This document shows positions 49,405 to 58,781 of a DNA stretch of 64,000 nt, piece after piece. Origin of the DNA: BM714 sp964644525 (GTDB taxonomy: Bacteria; Bacillota; Clostridia; Peptostreptococcales; BM714); contig CAZXWC010000001.1 in the NCBI GenBank assembly GCA_964644525.1, positions 20,683 to 84,682 on the forward strand. Direction: 5' to 3'. Within the stretch, counting starts at the first letter, position 1; every line of letters begins with the position of its first letter. The translations under genes and the position numbers were made by a program. The notes below the pieces were generated by a model. The model saw only the letters and a list, made by a program, of their open reading frames with translations. It searched no databases and was not told where the DNA came from.

Positions 49405-50672
49405 CTTTGCTCCCCTCCATACGCGCCATACATCTTGACATTCTTAGTCAAATTCATGCCCACAAAAATCCTAAGGAGCATTTTTGTCACTACAACAGCC
49501 GTAAACATACTAGCTACAATACCTATCATCAATGTGATTGCAAAACCTTTAATCGGGCCCAATCCGAAATAATACAGCACAATTGCAGCTATGAATGTAG
49601 TCACGTTGGCATCAACAATGGTTCGCAACGCCTTTGTAAAACCCGAATCCACAGATGCCCTTAGGGTCTTTCCGTTTCTGATTTCCTCTTTAATCCGTTC
49701 AAATATTATTACGTTTGCATCCACAGCCATTCCTATGGACAAGACAAGCCCCGCCACTCCTGGAAGCGTCAATGTAGCATTCATGAATATAAGAGTATAA
49801 AGAACAGTCACAATATAAAGCATAAGTGCCATGCTCGCCACAAGTCCGGGTATCCTGTAATAAGAAATCATGAATACCAACACCATCAAAAGACCTATAA
49901 GCCCGGCCCTAACACTTGTGTTTAGCGAATTTATTCCCAAAGTTGCACCAATTGCCTTGGTTTGCACTTCCACCAAATCAACCGGCAATGCCCCTCCCCT
50001 TATCAGTGCGGCAAGATTCGAGGCTTCGTCAACAGTAAATTCGCCAACTATTATAGCTGTTCCGCCGGATATTTGACTGTCAACCCTCGGCGCAGAAATT
50101 ATTTCATCATCAAGAACTATGGGCATCATATTGTTCGGAGACGCTAATTGAGCAACTTCTTTGGTCCCAAGCCTGAAAGCCTCTGTCCCGTCTCCATTGA
50201 ATTCCAAGGCTACTGCCGGCTTGTCCGTCTTTGGATCAAAAGTCAATTCCGCATTTTTTACCTGCTCGCCTGTCAGAATAACTGTTCCATCATACATTAC
50301 AAATTGAAGCTGCGCGGTCTTGCCTATTGCCTCTATCGCGTCCTGGGCATCGCTTACACCCGGGAGTTCTACCCTTATCCTTTTACTTCCTTCACGAACT
50401 ATATTCGGTTCGGTCAAACCCATCGCATCCACTCGCCTTCTGATAACTTCCTGGGTTTGATTCATTGTCTTAGCCAAAGCCTCTCCCGTTTCATCTGTGT
50501 CGGCTTCCAAAACCACGTACGCTCCACCCTCGATGTCAAGTCCAAGTTTCATTGAATCGCTGATGGAATCAACTTTAAGATTCCCCGCATCGATGCCATT
50601 TAAAGCTGTAAACACTGCTGCAATTACAACCAAGACTACGACTATGAAAAGTGTGATGTTCTTTGTTTTCAT
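49401..50672 (-). CDS. secD: Protein translocase subunit SecD
   Basis: The 423-residue protein has an N-terminal helix, the SecD motif KLGLDIEGGAYVVLE near residue 43, a periplasmic P1 domain and a six-helix domain with GMAVDANVIIFERIKEE. SecDF assists late steps of Sec export. It lies between the gamma-carbonic-anhydrase-like gene and secF. Confidence 0.97.
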   Translation of the reverse strand: MKTKNITLFIVVVLVVIAAVFTALNGIDAGNLKVDSISDSMKLGLDIEGGAYVVLEADTDETGEALAKTMNQTQEVIRRRVDAMGLTEPNIVREGSKRIRVELPGVSDAQDAIEAIGKTAQLQFVMYDGTVILTGEQVKNAELTFDPKTDKPAVALEFNGDGTEAFRLGTKEVAQLASPNNMMPIVLDDEIISAPRVDSQISGGTAIIVGEFTVDEASNLAALIRGGALPVDLVEVQTKAIGATLGINSLNTSVRAGLIGLLMVLVFMISYYRIPGLVASMALMLYIVTVLYTLIFMNATLTLPGVAGLVLSIGMAVDANVIIFERIKEEIRNGKTLRASVDSGFTKALRTIVDANVTTFIAAIVLYYFGLGPIKGFAITLMIGIVASMFTAVVVTKMLLRIFVGMNLTKNVKMYGAYGGEQR

Positions 50673-50693
50673 AGCATCTTTCCTCCTTGTGTT

Positions 50694-51194
50694 TTATTTA
50701 TAATCCAACGCCAGTTCTACATAATTTCTAGCTGAAATTTCAAAATAATCCATTTCCTCTTTTGTCAATGAACGCACAACCTTGCCCGGTGTCCCCATAA
50801 CCATCGATCCGCTTGGTATTCTTCGACCAGGAGGCACAAGGCTCCCGGCTCCTATTATAACATCATCCTCTATGACCGCGCCATTTAAAATAATGGCGCC
50901 CATTCCCACAAGGACTCTGTCACCTATTGTGCATGCATGAACTATGGCTCCATGCCCTACTGTAACATTTTCGCCCAATATACACGGCAAATCCCTTGCT
51001 ATGTGCAATGTGCAATTATCTTGTATGTTTGTCCCTTTTCCCACTTTCACATAGTTTTCATCCCCGCGTATAACGGTTCCAAACCAAACATTGACATCTT
51101 CCTCCAATTTTACCATTCCTATAATGTCAGCTGTTTCCGATAAGTAACATGACGAATGGATTTCAGGCATACTACCTTTGTAGCTTTTTATCAT
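50694..51194 (-). CDS. Gamma-carbonic-anhydrase family protein (left-handed beta-helix)
   Basis: The 166-residue hexapeptide-repeat protein has the zinc-ligand pattern seen in HIARDLP, GHGAIVHACTIG and the repeats VLVGMGAIILNGAVIEDDVIIGAGS. Such YrdA/PaaY-type proteins form trimers. Many lack carbonic anhydrase activity, so the function is uncertain. Located between scfB and secD, as in several Clostridia. Confidence 0.9.
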   Translation of the reverse strand: MIKSYKGSMPEIHSSCYLSETADIIGMVKLEEDVNVWFGTVIRGDENYVKVGKGTNIQDNCTLHIARDLPCILGENVTVGHGAIVHACTIGDRVLVGMGAIILNGAVIEDDVIIGAGSLVPPGRRIPSGSMVMGTPGKVVRSLTKEEMDYFEISARNYVELALDYK

Positions 51195-51204
51195 ATCTGC
51201 ACCC

Positions 51205-52587
51205 CTATATGAGTTTTCTTTGTTCTATCCCTTTTTCATTTAATGCAGCTTTTACATATATAGCACATTCGATACGTTTTTTTTCCATTTCACAACCCAG
51301 TTCATAGGGTTCAAAAATATTACCGTTTGAATAATAGGCATTGGCATGGCAGCCCCCTCCGCAATAGAATCTTGCCCAGCAGTTCCTGCAAGCCTCCTTT
51401 TGATAAACATGAGCATTCTTGAAATCCAAAGGTTTTTTCAAATCCTCATATGCATCTTCAAGCGTTCCCATTTCCATCGATTTTTCTCCTACAAACTGGT
51501 GACAGGGATAAAGTTCTCCTTCCGGAGTCACTGCCAAGTACTCTATCCCCGCGCCGCAACCGGACAAACGCTTGTATGCGCAAGGACCTTGGTTCAAATC
51601 TATTTCAAAGTGATAGTAATTTATTGGTTCGCCTTCCTCGTGTCGCTTTATTATTTCATCGGCTAATGCCTCGTATTGTCCAAATATTATTGGAAGATGT
51701 TCTTCCTTAAGCACATACGGTTCAGTCGGTTTCGTCACCACCGGCTCAAGCGATAAGCTGTCGAAGCCGCTGTCGGCAAGAAAACGGACATCGTCAACAA
51801 AATTCAGATTATACGACGTAAAGGTTCCCCTTGCAAAATAAAGCCGATCTTCGCGTATTTCAACAAATTTCTTGTATTTCTCATATATGTCGTCAAAAGA
51901 TCCCTTACCATTTGCATAGTATCTCAATCTGTCATGATTTTCTTTTTTGCCGTCTATGCTAAGGACCACATTATCCATGTACTTGTCCAGAAATCCCATT
52001 ACCTCTTCAGTCATAAGAACACCATTTGTGGTAAGTGTAAAGCGAAAATGCTTTCCTGTATCTTTTTCCCTTTCTCTTCCGTAATAGACAAGTTCCTTGA
52101 CAACGCCGAAATTCATTAAAGGCTCTCCTCCAAAAAAATCGACCTCAAGATTCCTTCTGTTTCCCGAATTTTCCATAAGATAGTCCAAAGCCTTCTTCCC
52201 GGTTTCCAAAGACATGAGACTCCTCTTTCCATTGAAATCCCCTTGGGCAGCAAAGCAATACTCGCATCTAAGATTGCAGTCGTGGGCTACATGCAGACAC
52301 ATTGCTTTTACAACCGGTTTTGCGGAAAGCAGGGGATTTTCCCCCAATATGTCTTGTGAAAAAAGTTCTTTCCTTTCTATAAGGGCATCAATTTCGCTTC
52401 TTGCTTCGTCAACCCGTCTCTTCCCATACACTTGCTCACACTTGCTGAAAAGGTCATTTTCTGTGTCCAGTCCTTTTTCGGAATATGCTTCCAGAAGATC
52501 AAATGCCACATCATCAAGCACATGAACCGCTCCACTGTTTATATCCAATACAATGTTTATTCCATTTTGTCTATAGCTGTGAATCAT
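51205..52587 (-). CDS. scfB: Thioether cross-link-forming SCIFF peptide maturase (radical SAM/SPASM)
   Basis: This radical SAM enzyme of about 460 residues installs Cys-to-Thr (or other residue) thioether bonds in the SCIFF peptide. It has an N-terminal peptide-recognition (RRE-like) domain (about 1-85), CNLRCEYCFA (CxxxCxxC) near residue 105, FFGGEPL, and C-terminal SPASM Cys motifs (CAYKRLSGCGAG, CHQF, CRNCWARFYCGGGC). Start: ATG 52587 behind GGGAGGAAAG. The substrate gene scfA lies just upstream, with a terminator between them that should reduce maturase expression relative to the peptide. Confidence 0.96.
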   Translation of the reverse strand: MIHSYRQNGINIVLDINSGAVHVLDDVAFDLLEAYSEKGLDTENDLFSKCEQVYGKRRVDEARSEIDALIERKELFSQDILGENPLLSAKPVVKAMCLHVAHDCNLRCEYCFAAQGDFNGKRSLMSLETGKKALDYLMENSGNRRNLEVDFFGGEPLMNFGVVKELVYYGREREKDTGKHFRFTLTTNGVLMTEEVMGFLDKYMDNVVLSIDGKKENHDRLRYYANGKGSFDDIYEKYKKFVEIREDRLYFARGTFTSYNLNFVDDVRFLADSGFDSLSLEPVVTKPTEPYVLKEEHLPIIFGQYEALADEIIKRHEEGEPINYYHFEIDLNQGPCAYKRLSGCGAGIEYLAVTPEGELYPCHQFVGEKSMEMGTLEDAYEDLKKPLDFKNAHVYQKEACRNCWARFYCGGGCHANAYYSNGNIFEPYELGCEMEKKRIECAIYVKAALNEKGIEQRKLI

Positions 52588-52617
52588 AGTCTTTCCTCCC
52601 AATAAATATGCAAAGAG

Positions 52618-52643
52618 AAAAAGCAGCCTTCAAGCTGCTTTTT
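52618..52643 (-). terminator. Terminator between scfA and scfB
   Basis: AAAAAGCAGC / GCTGCTTTTT with a 6-base loop and a following T-run on the minus strand. It lies right after the scfA stop, so scfB may depend on read-through. Confidence 0.85.
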
Positions 52644-52646
52644 TGA

Positions 52647-52787
52647 TTACTTTGTGTTTTCACAAACTTGGTTTCCAACGGTACATGAGGTTTTGCATGC
52701 GGACTGGCAAGAAGTCTGACATTCTCCGCAACCTTTGTTTTTAATTTCCTTTAATTTGCCTCCGCTGAGGGTTTTTATATGCTTCAT
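52647..52787 (-). CDS. scfA: SCIFF ribosomal peptide precursor (six cysteines in forty-five residues)
   Basis: The 46-residue peptide starts MKHIKTLSGGKLKEIK and has six Cys at positions 20, 23, 27, 31, 35 and 42, with the core CGECQTSCQSACKTSC. This is the SCIFF family, present in nearly all Clostridia and modified by ScfB to carry thioether links. The biological role is still unknown. An in-frame ATG at 52796 would add three residues and is nearer to the AAAGGA site, so the true start is open. It lies between yajC and scfB, the usual place. Confidence 0.95.
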   Translation of the reverse strand: MKHIKTLSGGKLKEIKNKGCGECQTSCQSACKTSCTVGNQVCENTK

Positions 52788-52839
52788 TCCGTTCATCCGT
52801 CCTTTCACAAAGAATCCATTACAAATACATAGAGCTTTC

Positions 52840-53112
52840 TTACTGTTCCTCGACGGTTCCTATAGCCCATTTGCTAAGCTGTAATTTAAGCTTGTCCGCC
52901 CCGATTTCTATTGTAAGCATTTCATCATTAATTTTTACAATTGTTCCATTGATTCCTCCAATGGTCACAACTTTGTCGCCGACTTTCAGGTTTTCACGCA
53001 TTTTCTGAATTGCCTTGTTCTTCTTTTGTTGCGGTCTTATCATAAGAAAATACAATATTCCAATGAACAACAACGGAAACAAAAGCTGAATAGCAGATGA
53101 ATTATTCATCAA
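52840..53112 (-). CDS. yajC: Preprotein translocase auxiliary subunit YajC
   Basis: The 90-residue protein has one membrane helix (LLFPLLFIGILYFLMI) followed by RPQQKKNKAIQKMRENLKVG and the GDKVVTIGGINGTI beta motif, typical of YajC. It associates with SecDF. It lies between tgt and scfA. Confidence 0.96.
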   Translation of the reverse strand: MMNNSSAIQLLFPLLFIGILYFLMIRPQQKKNKAIQKMRENLKVGDKVVTIGGINGTIVKINDEMLTIEIGADKLKLQLSKWAIGTVEEQ

Positions 53113-53142
53113 TACTTCCCCCTTAATTTTTTTACATGTTTT

Positions 53143-54279
53143 CTACATATCTTTCCCTATCATATTATCATAACCATAGTTTCTAAAAAAGTCTTTTTTT
53201 AGCGCTTTGAATGTATCTTCCTCTATGGCTTTGCGAATCCTTTCCATGATCTTAATCAAAAAATACAAATTATGATATGAAAAAAGCCTCGATGACAATA
53301 TTTCGTTGGACTTGTACAAATGCCTTAAATATGCCTTGGAATAATTACGGCATGTGTAGCAGTCGCATTCGGGATCAAGCGGCGAAAAATCCCTCGTGAA
53401 CCTCGCCTGTTTAATTGAAATTCTGCCTTTGCTTGTCATTGCCGTACCGTTTCTCGCGAGACGCGTGGGCAATACGCAGTCGAACATATCAACTCCCCTT
53501 TCGACACCTTCAAAAAGGCAGTCAGGAGATCCAACTCCCATAAGATATCTCGGCTTGTCCTCCGGAAGCAAAGGAGTTGTATGTTCAAGCATCTCATACA
53601 TCAAATGCTTGGGTTCCCCCACGCTCAGTCCTCCTAGAGCATAGCCCTCAAAGTCCAAATCCATGAGTTCCTCTGCGCTTTGTTTTCTAAGGTCTTTATA
53701 CATCCCTCCCTGGACAATTCCAAACAATGTCTGATTTCCAGTATTTTTATGGGCATCCTTGCACCTTTTCGCCCAACGCGTTGTCCTTTCAAGCGAATCC
53801 TTTACATATTGTCGTTCAGCAGGGAAAGGCGGGCATTCATCAAAAGCCATTATGATGTCCGAACCCAAAGCAGTTTGTATTTTCACAGCTTTTTCAGGGC
53901 TTATGAAATGCTTAGATCCGTCTATGTGAGACCTGAAGGCAACTCCCTCCTCACTTATTTTTCTCATAGGGCCCAAACTGAAAACCTGAAATCCTCCGCT
54001 GTCTGTCAATATGGGCAAATCCCAATTCATGAATTTATGCAATCCTCCCGCTTCTTCGACAAGCTCATGTCCCGGCCTCATATAAAGATGATATGTGTTG
54101 CTTAATATTATTTGAGCCTTTATCTCCTTTAATTCCTCTGGGGTCATGCTCTTTACGGTCGCCTGAGTCCCTACCGGCATGAATATGGGGGTTTCTATAA
54201 TTCCGTGGCTCGTTGTCACCCTACCGGTACGCGCCGCATTCTCATTTGATTTTTTCAGCACTTCAAACTTAAAAGACAT
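53143..54279 (-). CDS. tgt: tRNA-guanine transglycosylase Tgt
   Basis: Tgt exchanges G34 for preQ1 in tRNAs with GUN anticodons. The 378-residue protein has LTDSGGFQVFSL (active-site Asp), FDECPPFPA, GGLSVGEP, and a zinc site CDCYTCRNYSKAYLRHL with Cys and His ligands. Length is standard. It lies after queA, whose product works next in the same pathway. Confidence 0.97.
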   Translation of the reverse strand: MSFKFEVLKKSNENAARTGRVTTSHGIIETPIFMPVGTQATVKSMTPEELKEIKAQIILSNTYHLYMRPGHELVEEAGGLHKFMNWDLPILTDSGGFQVFSLGPMRKISEEGVAFRSHIDGSKHFISPEKAVKIQTALGSDIIMAFDECPPFPAERQYVKDSLERTTRWAKRCKDAHKNTGNQTLFGIVQGGMYKDLRKQSAEELMDLDFEGYALGGLSVGEPKHLMYEMLEHTTPLLPEDKPRYLMGVGSPDCLFEGVERGVDMFDCVLPTRLARNGTAMTSKGRISIKQARFTRDFSPLDPECDCYTCRNYSKAYLRHLYKSNEILSSRLFSYHNLYFLIKIMERIRKAIEEDTFKALKKDFFRNYGYDNMIGKDM

Positions 54280-54293
54280 AAAATCCTCCTCCG

Positions 54294-55316
54294 TCAGTAA
54301 ATGAACATTGCATCCCCAAAACTGAAGAAGCGGTAGCCTTCCAATTTTGCTGTTTCATATGCCGCAAGTATTGTCTTTCTGTCAACGAAAGCGCTAACCA
54401 GCATTATCAATGTCGATTCGGGCAAATGAAAATTAGTTATTATAGCATCTACAACCTTGAAACTATAACCCGGATATATGAAAATATTTGTCCACCCGCT
54501 TCCTGCATGTACAAAACCATTTTTATCCCCTACGGTTTCGACCACCCTATTCGCTGTAGTCCCGACCGCAATTACACGATTCCCACTCCTTTTGCTTGTG
54601 TTTATAAGATTGGCATTTTCCTCATCCAAAATGTAATATTCCGAATGCATCTCGTGATTTTCTATTATTTCTTCCTTTACGGGCCTGAATGTACCCAAAC
54701 CCACATGAAGGGTCACATATGCTATTTTAACACCTTTTCTTTTTATTTTTTCGAGTAGGTCATCTGTAAAATGCAGTCCTGCAGTTGGTGCCGCCGCGGA
54801 ACCCCTCTCTTTCGAATAAACTGTCTGATATCTTTCCTGATCTTCTAACTTAGCCTTAATATATGGAGGCAAAGGCATTCTGCCCAATTCATCCAATATT
54901 TCCTCAAATACACCCTCATATTTGAATTCCACTATTCGAGTTCCCTCTTCAGCAACAGAAACAACTTCAGCTTTAAGCTCACCTTGACCGAATTCAAAAA
55001 CGCTGCCCGGTTTTGCTTTTCTGCCCGGCTTGACCAATGTCTGCCATCTGTTGATGTCGAGCCTTCTGAGTAAAAGGAATTCTACTTCAGCACCGCTTGT
55101 CTTCTTTCCGAAAATGCGGGCCGGTATTACTCTTGTATTATTCAGGACAAGACAGTCTCCCGGATTTAGTCTCTCGACAACTTCACTGAATTTGCCATGC
55201 CCTATTTCTCCAGTTTTTCTGTTAAGCATCATCAATTTAGATTCGTCTCTCTTGCTTAAAGGCTCTTGTGCGATGTATGATTCCGGCAATTCATAATAAA
55301 AATCGTTTTTGTTCAT
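54294..55316 (-). CDS. queA: S-adenosylmethionine:tRNA ribosyltransferase-isomerase QueA
   Basis: QueA converts preQ1-tRNA to epoxyqueuosine-tRNA. The 340-residue protein has the family marks YELPESYIAQEP at the N-terminus, LVLNNTRVIPAR, AAPTAGLHFT, THLHVGLGTFRPV-like VTLHVGLGTFRPV and FHLPESTLIMLVSAF. It lies directly upstream of tgt; together they make the queuosine precursor in tRNA. Confidence 0.97.
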   Translation of the reverse strand: MNKNDFYYELPESYIAQEPLSKRDESKLMMLNRKTGEIGHGKFSEVVERLNPGDCLVLNNTRVIPARIFGKKTSGAEVEFLLLRRLDINRWQTLVKPGRKAKPGSVFEFGQGELKAEVVSVAEEGTRIVEFKYEGVFEEILDELGRMPLPPYIKAKLEDQERYQTVYSKERGSAAAPTAGLHFTDDLLEKIKRKGVKIAYVTLHVGLGTFRPVKEEIIENHEMHSEYYILDEENANLINTSKRSGNRVIAVGTTANRVVETVGDKNGFVHAGSGWTNIFIYPGYSFKVVDAIITNFHLPESTLIMLVSAFVDRKTILAAYETAKLEGYRFFSFGDAMFIY

Positions 55317-55326
55317 TTTTATACTC

Positions 55327-56898
55327 CTACTCTATTGTTGTATCCTTGTAGTAAAAGGATAGTATGTCTCTGTAGTCATAACCATTTTCAGCCATTGCCT
55401 TTGCCCCTTCCTGGCTCATGCCAAGGCCATGTCCCCAACCTCTTCCCTCTATGACAAAACTTTCGGGCTTAGGATTTTCCTTCTTGCCGGCAGCTCCAAG
55501 TACAAAGCAGTTGCCGGAATGGGTTTCACTGACTTTCCCTTTCCCGTTCAAAACAGCTATTCCCTTTGCCGGCACCCTCTCTGTAGAAATGGATCCGTTC
55601 ATACAGTAAAGGTCGTTGTCCTTTTTCACATCAAAAAAAGTGCTTCTGAGCCTGTCGTATCCGAATATAGTCCTCATGTTGTTTTTCAGCAGTGTAAGGT
55701 CAGCTTTTTCCGATTCTATCAAAAGCTCAAGGACATGGTGGTTTTCGCTTTTGCTTGCAACCGACATGTCAATCAATTTTCCCACTTTGTATCCTGAGTT
55801 ATTAAGCATCCTAGAAAGGGAATCTTCCGTATACTCAAGCTTCCAGCTGTAATTTGATCCACCTATGGAATAATCATCTCTCAATCCCCTTAAGTAGGGA
55901 ACTTCCGCCGACCATATGTTTTCACTGTCTTCTGTGAATCCCCCGCTGTTGGCATGGTAAAAGGCACTTACTATTCTGCCTTCCCACATCAGCAGCTGTC
56001 CCTCAGTCTCGTCTACTGCCAGATTGCAGGAATCGCCTTCATAATCATAGCCCACGTAGGCCTGGGAGTTATGGGTGTTGCAAAGATTGAACCCTAGATA
56101 TGAATATTTGCCGTAGTTGGAAATGGCAAAATTCCTTGCCGCCACTGCCTGAGCTTTAAGCGCCTCTAACGGCCAGTTCTTCGACATTTCCCACGGGAGA
56201 ACCCCGTAAAGATATTCATCCATTCCCAAATGGTTTATAACTGTCAAATCGCTTCCGGCAAAACGCTTGACCATTATGCCGCCCCTGTACTTGTGTCCAT
56301 TGTATGAAAAAGTTGAAACTTTTCCATTTTTATCCTTTGGCTTTATTACATACTCTCCATTCATGCAGTCATAAGCGAGAACTGTCCGGCCCTCGGCCTC
56401 TACAAGAAGCAAGGACCCGTAATTGACCAAATTGAATTCTATACCTTCGCTTGCGCTCGAAAAATCTTTCAATGCCGATTCCGCTTCCGATTTGTCTAAA
56501 TAAGGGCCGGAGCTCAAAAACCATCCGTCGTCATACACGGCAAAAAAATTTTCGTCAATATTTTCAAGCATAGATTTTTTTTCTGAAAGGCTCTGCAAAT
56601 TATCCGATACGTCCCCCGCCCTAACAAGAAAAACATTTTCAGAGATGCTTGGGTTCGCTTTTCTTACAATCAATTTTCTAAAGTCCATTCTGCATCCTAT
56701 ATCTTTGTATTCATCTCCGTTCAACTGCAAAAACTCGAATTCATCATCTGAAGACAAAGCTATGCTGTCAAGCCAAGGGTCGTTGAATGACAACCCTATT
56801 CTGATTGTTTGCGGAATGTCTTCAGCTCCATATGCAAATAAAAATGACAACAGGAACACCGATAGCACCAATACAATAATTGTAAACACCTGTTTCAT
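55327..56898 (-). CDS. SpoIID/LytB domain protein
   Basis: A secreted protein of 523 residues with an N-terminal signal helix (about 3-23). The C-terminal 300 residues match the SpoIID/LytB domain: the GVLPWEMSKNWPLEALKAQAVAARNFA segment, FYHANSGGFTEDSENIW with likely catalytic residues, and RGWGHGLGMSQEGAKAMA. SpoIID is a lytic transglycosylase that trims denuded glycan during engulfment; LytB-type homologues act in vegetative cells. The long N-terminal half contains a SPOR-like stretch (about 70-150). Context between ruvB and queA is common in Clostridia. Confidence 0.9.
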   Translation of the reverse strand: MKQVFTIIVLVLSVFLLSFLFAYGAEDIPQTIRIGLSFNDPWLDSIALSSDDEFEFLQLNGDEYKDIGCRMDFRKLIVRKANPSISENVFLVRAGDVSDNLQSLSEKKSMLENIDENFFAVYDDGWFLSSGPYLDKSEAESALKDFSSASEGIEFNLVNYGSLLLVEAEGRTVLAYDCMNGEYVIKPKDKNGKVSTFSYNGHKYRGGIMVKRFAGSDLTVINHLGMDEYLYGVLPWEMSKNWPLEALKAQAVAARNFAISNYGKYSYLGFNLCNTHNSQAYVGYDYEGDSCNLAVDETEGQLLMWEGRIVSAFYHANSGGFTEDSENIWSAEVPYLRGLRDDYSIGGSNYSWKLEYTEDSLSRMLNNSGYKVGKLIDMSVASKSENHHVLELLIESEKADLTLLKNNMRTIFGYDRLRSTFFDVKKDNDLYCMNGSISTERVPAKGIAVLNGKGKVSETHSGNCFVLGAAGKKENPKPESFVIEGRGWGHGLGMSQEGAKAMAENGYDYRDILSFYYKDTTIE

Positions 56899-56911
56899 AG
56901 CTACAGCCCCT

Positions 56912-57127
56912 TTACCTTCTTCCTAAAAAAACATTGAGTAAAATTGTCAACACAATACTGACAATTATACTTGAAACCAATGGAAAATAAAAGCTTGCGC
57001 TTCCTTTTTTGATTACAAAATCTCCGGGTAACTTCCCTATTCCTAAAAAGGCTCCCGCAATAAGAAGAATCCCTGTTATTGTTAGGATTGCTCCAATTGT
57101 TATTATCGGCCTTCCTCCAAATCCCAT
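56912..57127 (-). CDS. DUF2905 family small membrane protein
   Basis: The 71-residue protein has two membrane helices around the family motif GIGKLPGDFVIKKG. Function unknown; often next to ruvB in Clostridia. The ATG at 57127 follows GAGGAGAT and lies within the 3' end of ruvB. Confidence 0.9.
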   Translation of the reverse strand: MGFGGRPIITIGAILTITGILLIAGAFLGIGKLPGDFVIKKGSASFYFPLVSSIIVSIVLTILLNVFLGRR

Positions 57128-58155
57128 ATGGTTATCTCCTCTTCACTATTTTTCTCCATTCCCAGATGACTGTATCCCCTTGACGTGACAACCCTTCCCC
57201 TCGGTGTCCTGTTTATGAATCCAAGCTGAAGAAGGTAGGGCTCATATACATCTTCTATTGTATTTCTTTCTTCGCCGGTTGATGCCGCAAGCGTGTCAAG
57301 ACCAACCGGTCCTCCATCAAACTTGCCTATTATTGTTTTAAGTATTTTTCTGTCCACACCGTCCAATCCCAGAGGGTCCACTTCTAGAAGCGTCATGGCT
57401 TTTGCGACAGTATCCTCTTTTATTGAACCGTCTCCCATTACCTGGGCATAGTCCCTGACTCTTTTCAGCAGCCTGTTTACTATCCTAGGCGTCCCCCTGC
57501 TCCTTGCAGCTATAAGGGCTGAGGATTCCTCGTCTATCTTAACACCCAATATATCCGCCGATCGCAATACTATCTTCTTTAAATTTTTCACTTCGTACAA
57601 ATCGAGTTTACATATCACCCCGAAGCGGTCTCTCAATGGAGATGTTAAAAGTCCCGCCCTGGTTGTCGCTCCAATCAATGTAAACCTCGGCAAGTCCAAC
57701 CGTACCGTTCTCGCGCTTGGCCCCTTGCCGATTATTATATCAAGTGCATAGTCCTCCATCGAAGGATAGAGCACTTCCTCTACGCTCCTGCTGAGTCTGT
57801 GAATCTCGTCTATGAATAAAACATCGTTTTCCTGCAGATTTGTCAATATGGCGGCCAGATCCCCCGGCCTTTCTATTGCTGGCCCTGAGGTTATGCGAAT
57901 GTTCACTCCCATCTCATTTGCAATTATTGATGAAAGCGTAGTCTTTCCAAGCCCAGGAGGACCGTAAAGCAATACATGGTCAAGAGCTTCGTCCCTCATT
58001 TTAGCCGCATCTATAAAAATTTTCATTTTTTCCTTAAGCTTTTCCTGTCCTATGTATTCATTTAAGGATTTTGGCCTAAGCGAAAGCTCTATTTCTGATT
58101 CATCCCTTTTTTTGTCTGGAGTTATGATTCTTTGGTTCTGGTTGTTTTCGATCAT
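57103..58155 (-). CDS. ruvB: Holliday junction branch-migration ATPase RuvB
   Basis: The 350-residue AAA+ motor has Walker A GPPGLGKTTLS, Walker B FIDEIHR, the GATTRAGLLTSPLRDRFG sensor region and a C-terminal winged helix ending in LGFINRTPRGRV. With RuvA and RuvC it moves and cuts Holliday junctions. It starts 10 bases after ruvA. Confidence 0.98.
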   Translation of the reverse strand: MIENNQNQRIITPDKKRDESEIELSLRPKSLNEYIGQEKLKEKMKIFIDAAKMRDEALDHVLLYGPPGLGKTTLSSIIANEMGVNIRITSGPAIERPGDLAAILTNLQENDVLFIDEIHRLSRSVEEVLYPSMEDYALDIIIGKGPSARTVRLDLPRFTLIGATTRAGLLTSPLRDRFGVICKLDLYEVKNLKKIVLRSADILGVKIDEESSALIAARSRGTPRIVNRLLKRVRDYAQVMGDGSIKEDTVAKAMTLLEVDPLGLDGVDRKILKTIIGKFDGGPVGLDTLAASTGEERNTIEDVYEPYLLQLGFINRTPRGRVVTSRGYSHLGMEKNSEEEITIWDLEEGR

Positions 58156-58165
58156 TTCGGCCTCC

Positions 58166-58780
58166 TCATCTCTTCAGCAAAGTCTTTAGCGCCTCTTTGA
58201 TTATCTTTTGCGCCTTCATCCCTTCTTCATAAACCGTCTGTACAGCCGACGAAGCGTCTGTCCTTCCATAGCCCAAGGCCATAAGGGCGTCTACCGCATC
58301 GCGGTGTTCCCCTTTTGAAGTAATGCTCCTGTTCTCTTTTGGACTTTCTGGCATTTCCATTTCCCCGAATTCCTTGATTACCTTGTCCTTCAAATCCAAA
58401 ATTATCCTCTGTGCAGTTTTTTTGCCTACCCCTGAAACACTTGTAAGGGATGCACTGTCCGCCAAAGCTATGCTTCTTGCAAGGTCATTGTAATCTAATG
58501 TAGACAATACGGCCAAAGCCAATTTAGAGCCTATTCCATTAACCTTGTTCAACATCCTGAACATTTTCAGTTCATTTTTATCATAAAATCCGTAAAGGCT
58601 TATATCGTCTTCCCTTACCACCATATCCGCGTATATCTTGAGTTCATCACCCTCGCTAATTTCTCTGCTGGTATTCATCGAAGTAAATATGCGATAGCCT
58701 ATTCCGTTGTTTTCAACAACAATAAAGTTATCACCTGTATCTTTTACAATCCCCTTTATATAGTCAATCAAAGCGCTCAC
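58166..58780 (-). CDS. ruvA: Holliday junction DNA-binding protein RuvA
   Basis: The 204-residue protein has an OB-fold N-terminus (DYIKGIVKDTGDNFIVV), helix-hairpin-helix motifs (LNKVNGIGSKLALAVL, LTSVSGVGKKTAQRII) and a C-terminal RuvB-binding domain (ALMALGYGRTDASSAV). It starts one base after ruvC. Confidence 0.97.
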   Translation of the reverse strand: MSALIDYIKGIVKDTGDNFIVVENNGIGYRIFTSMNTSREISEGDELKIYADMVVREDDISLYGFYDKNELKMFRMLNKVNGIGSKLALAVLSTLDYNDLARSIALADSASLTSVSGVGKKTAQRIILDLKDKVIKEFGEMEMPESPKENRSITSKGEHRDAVDALMALGYGRTDASSAVQTVYEEGMKAQKIIKEALKTLLKR

Positions 58781-58781
58781 C

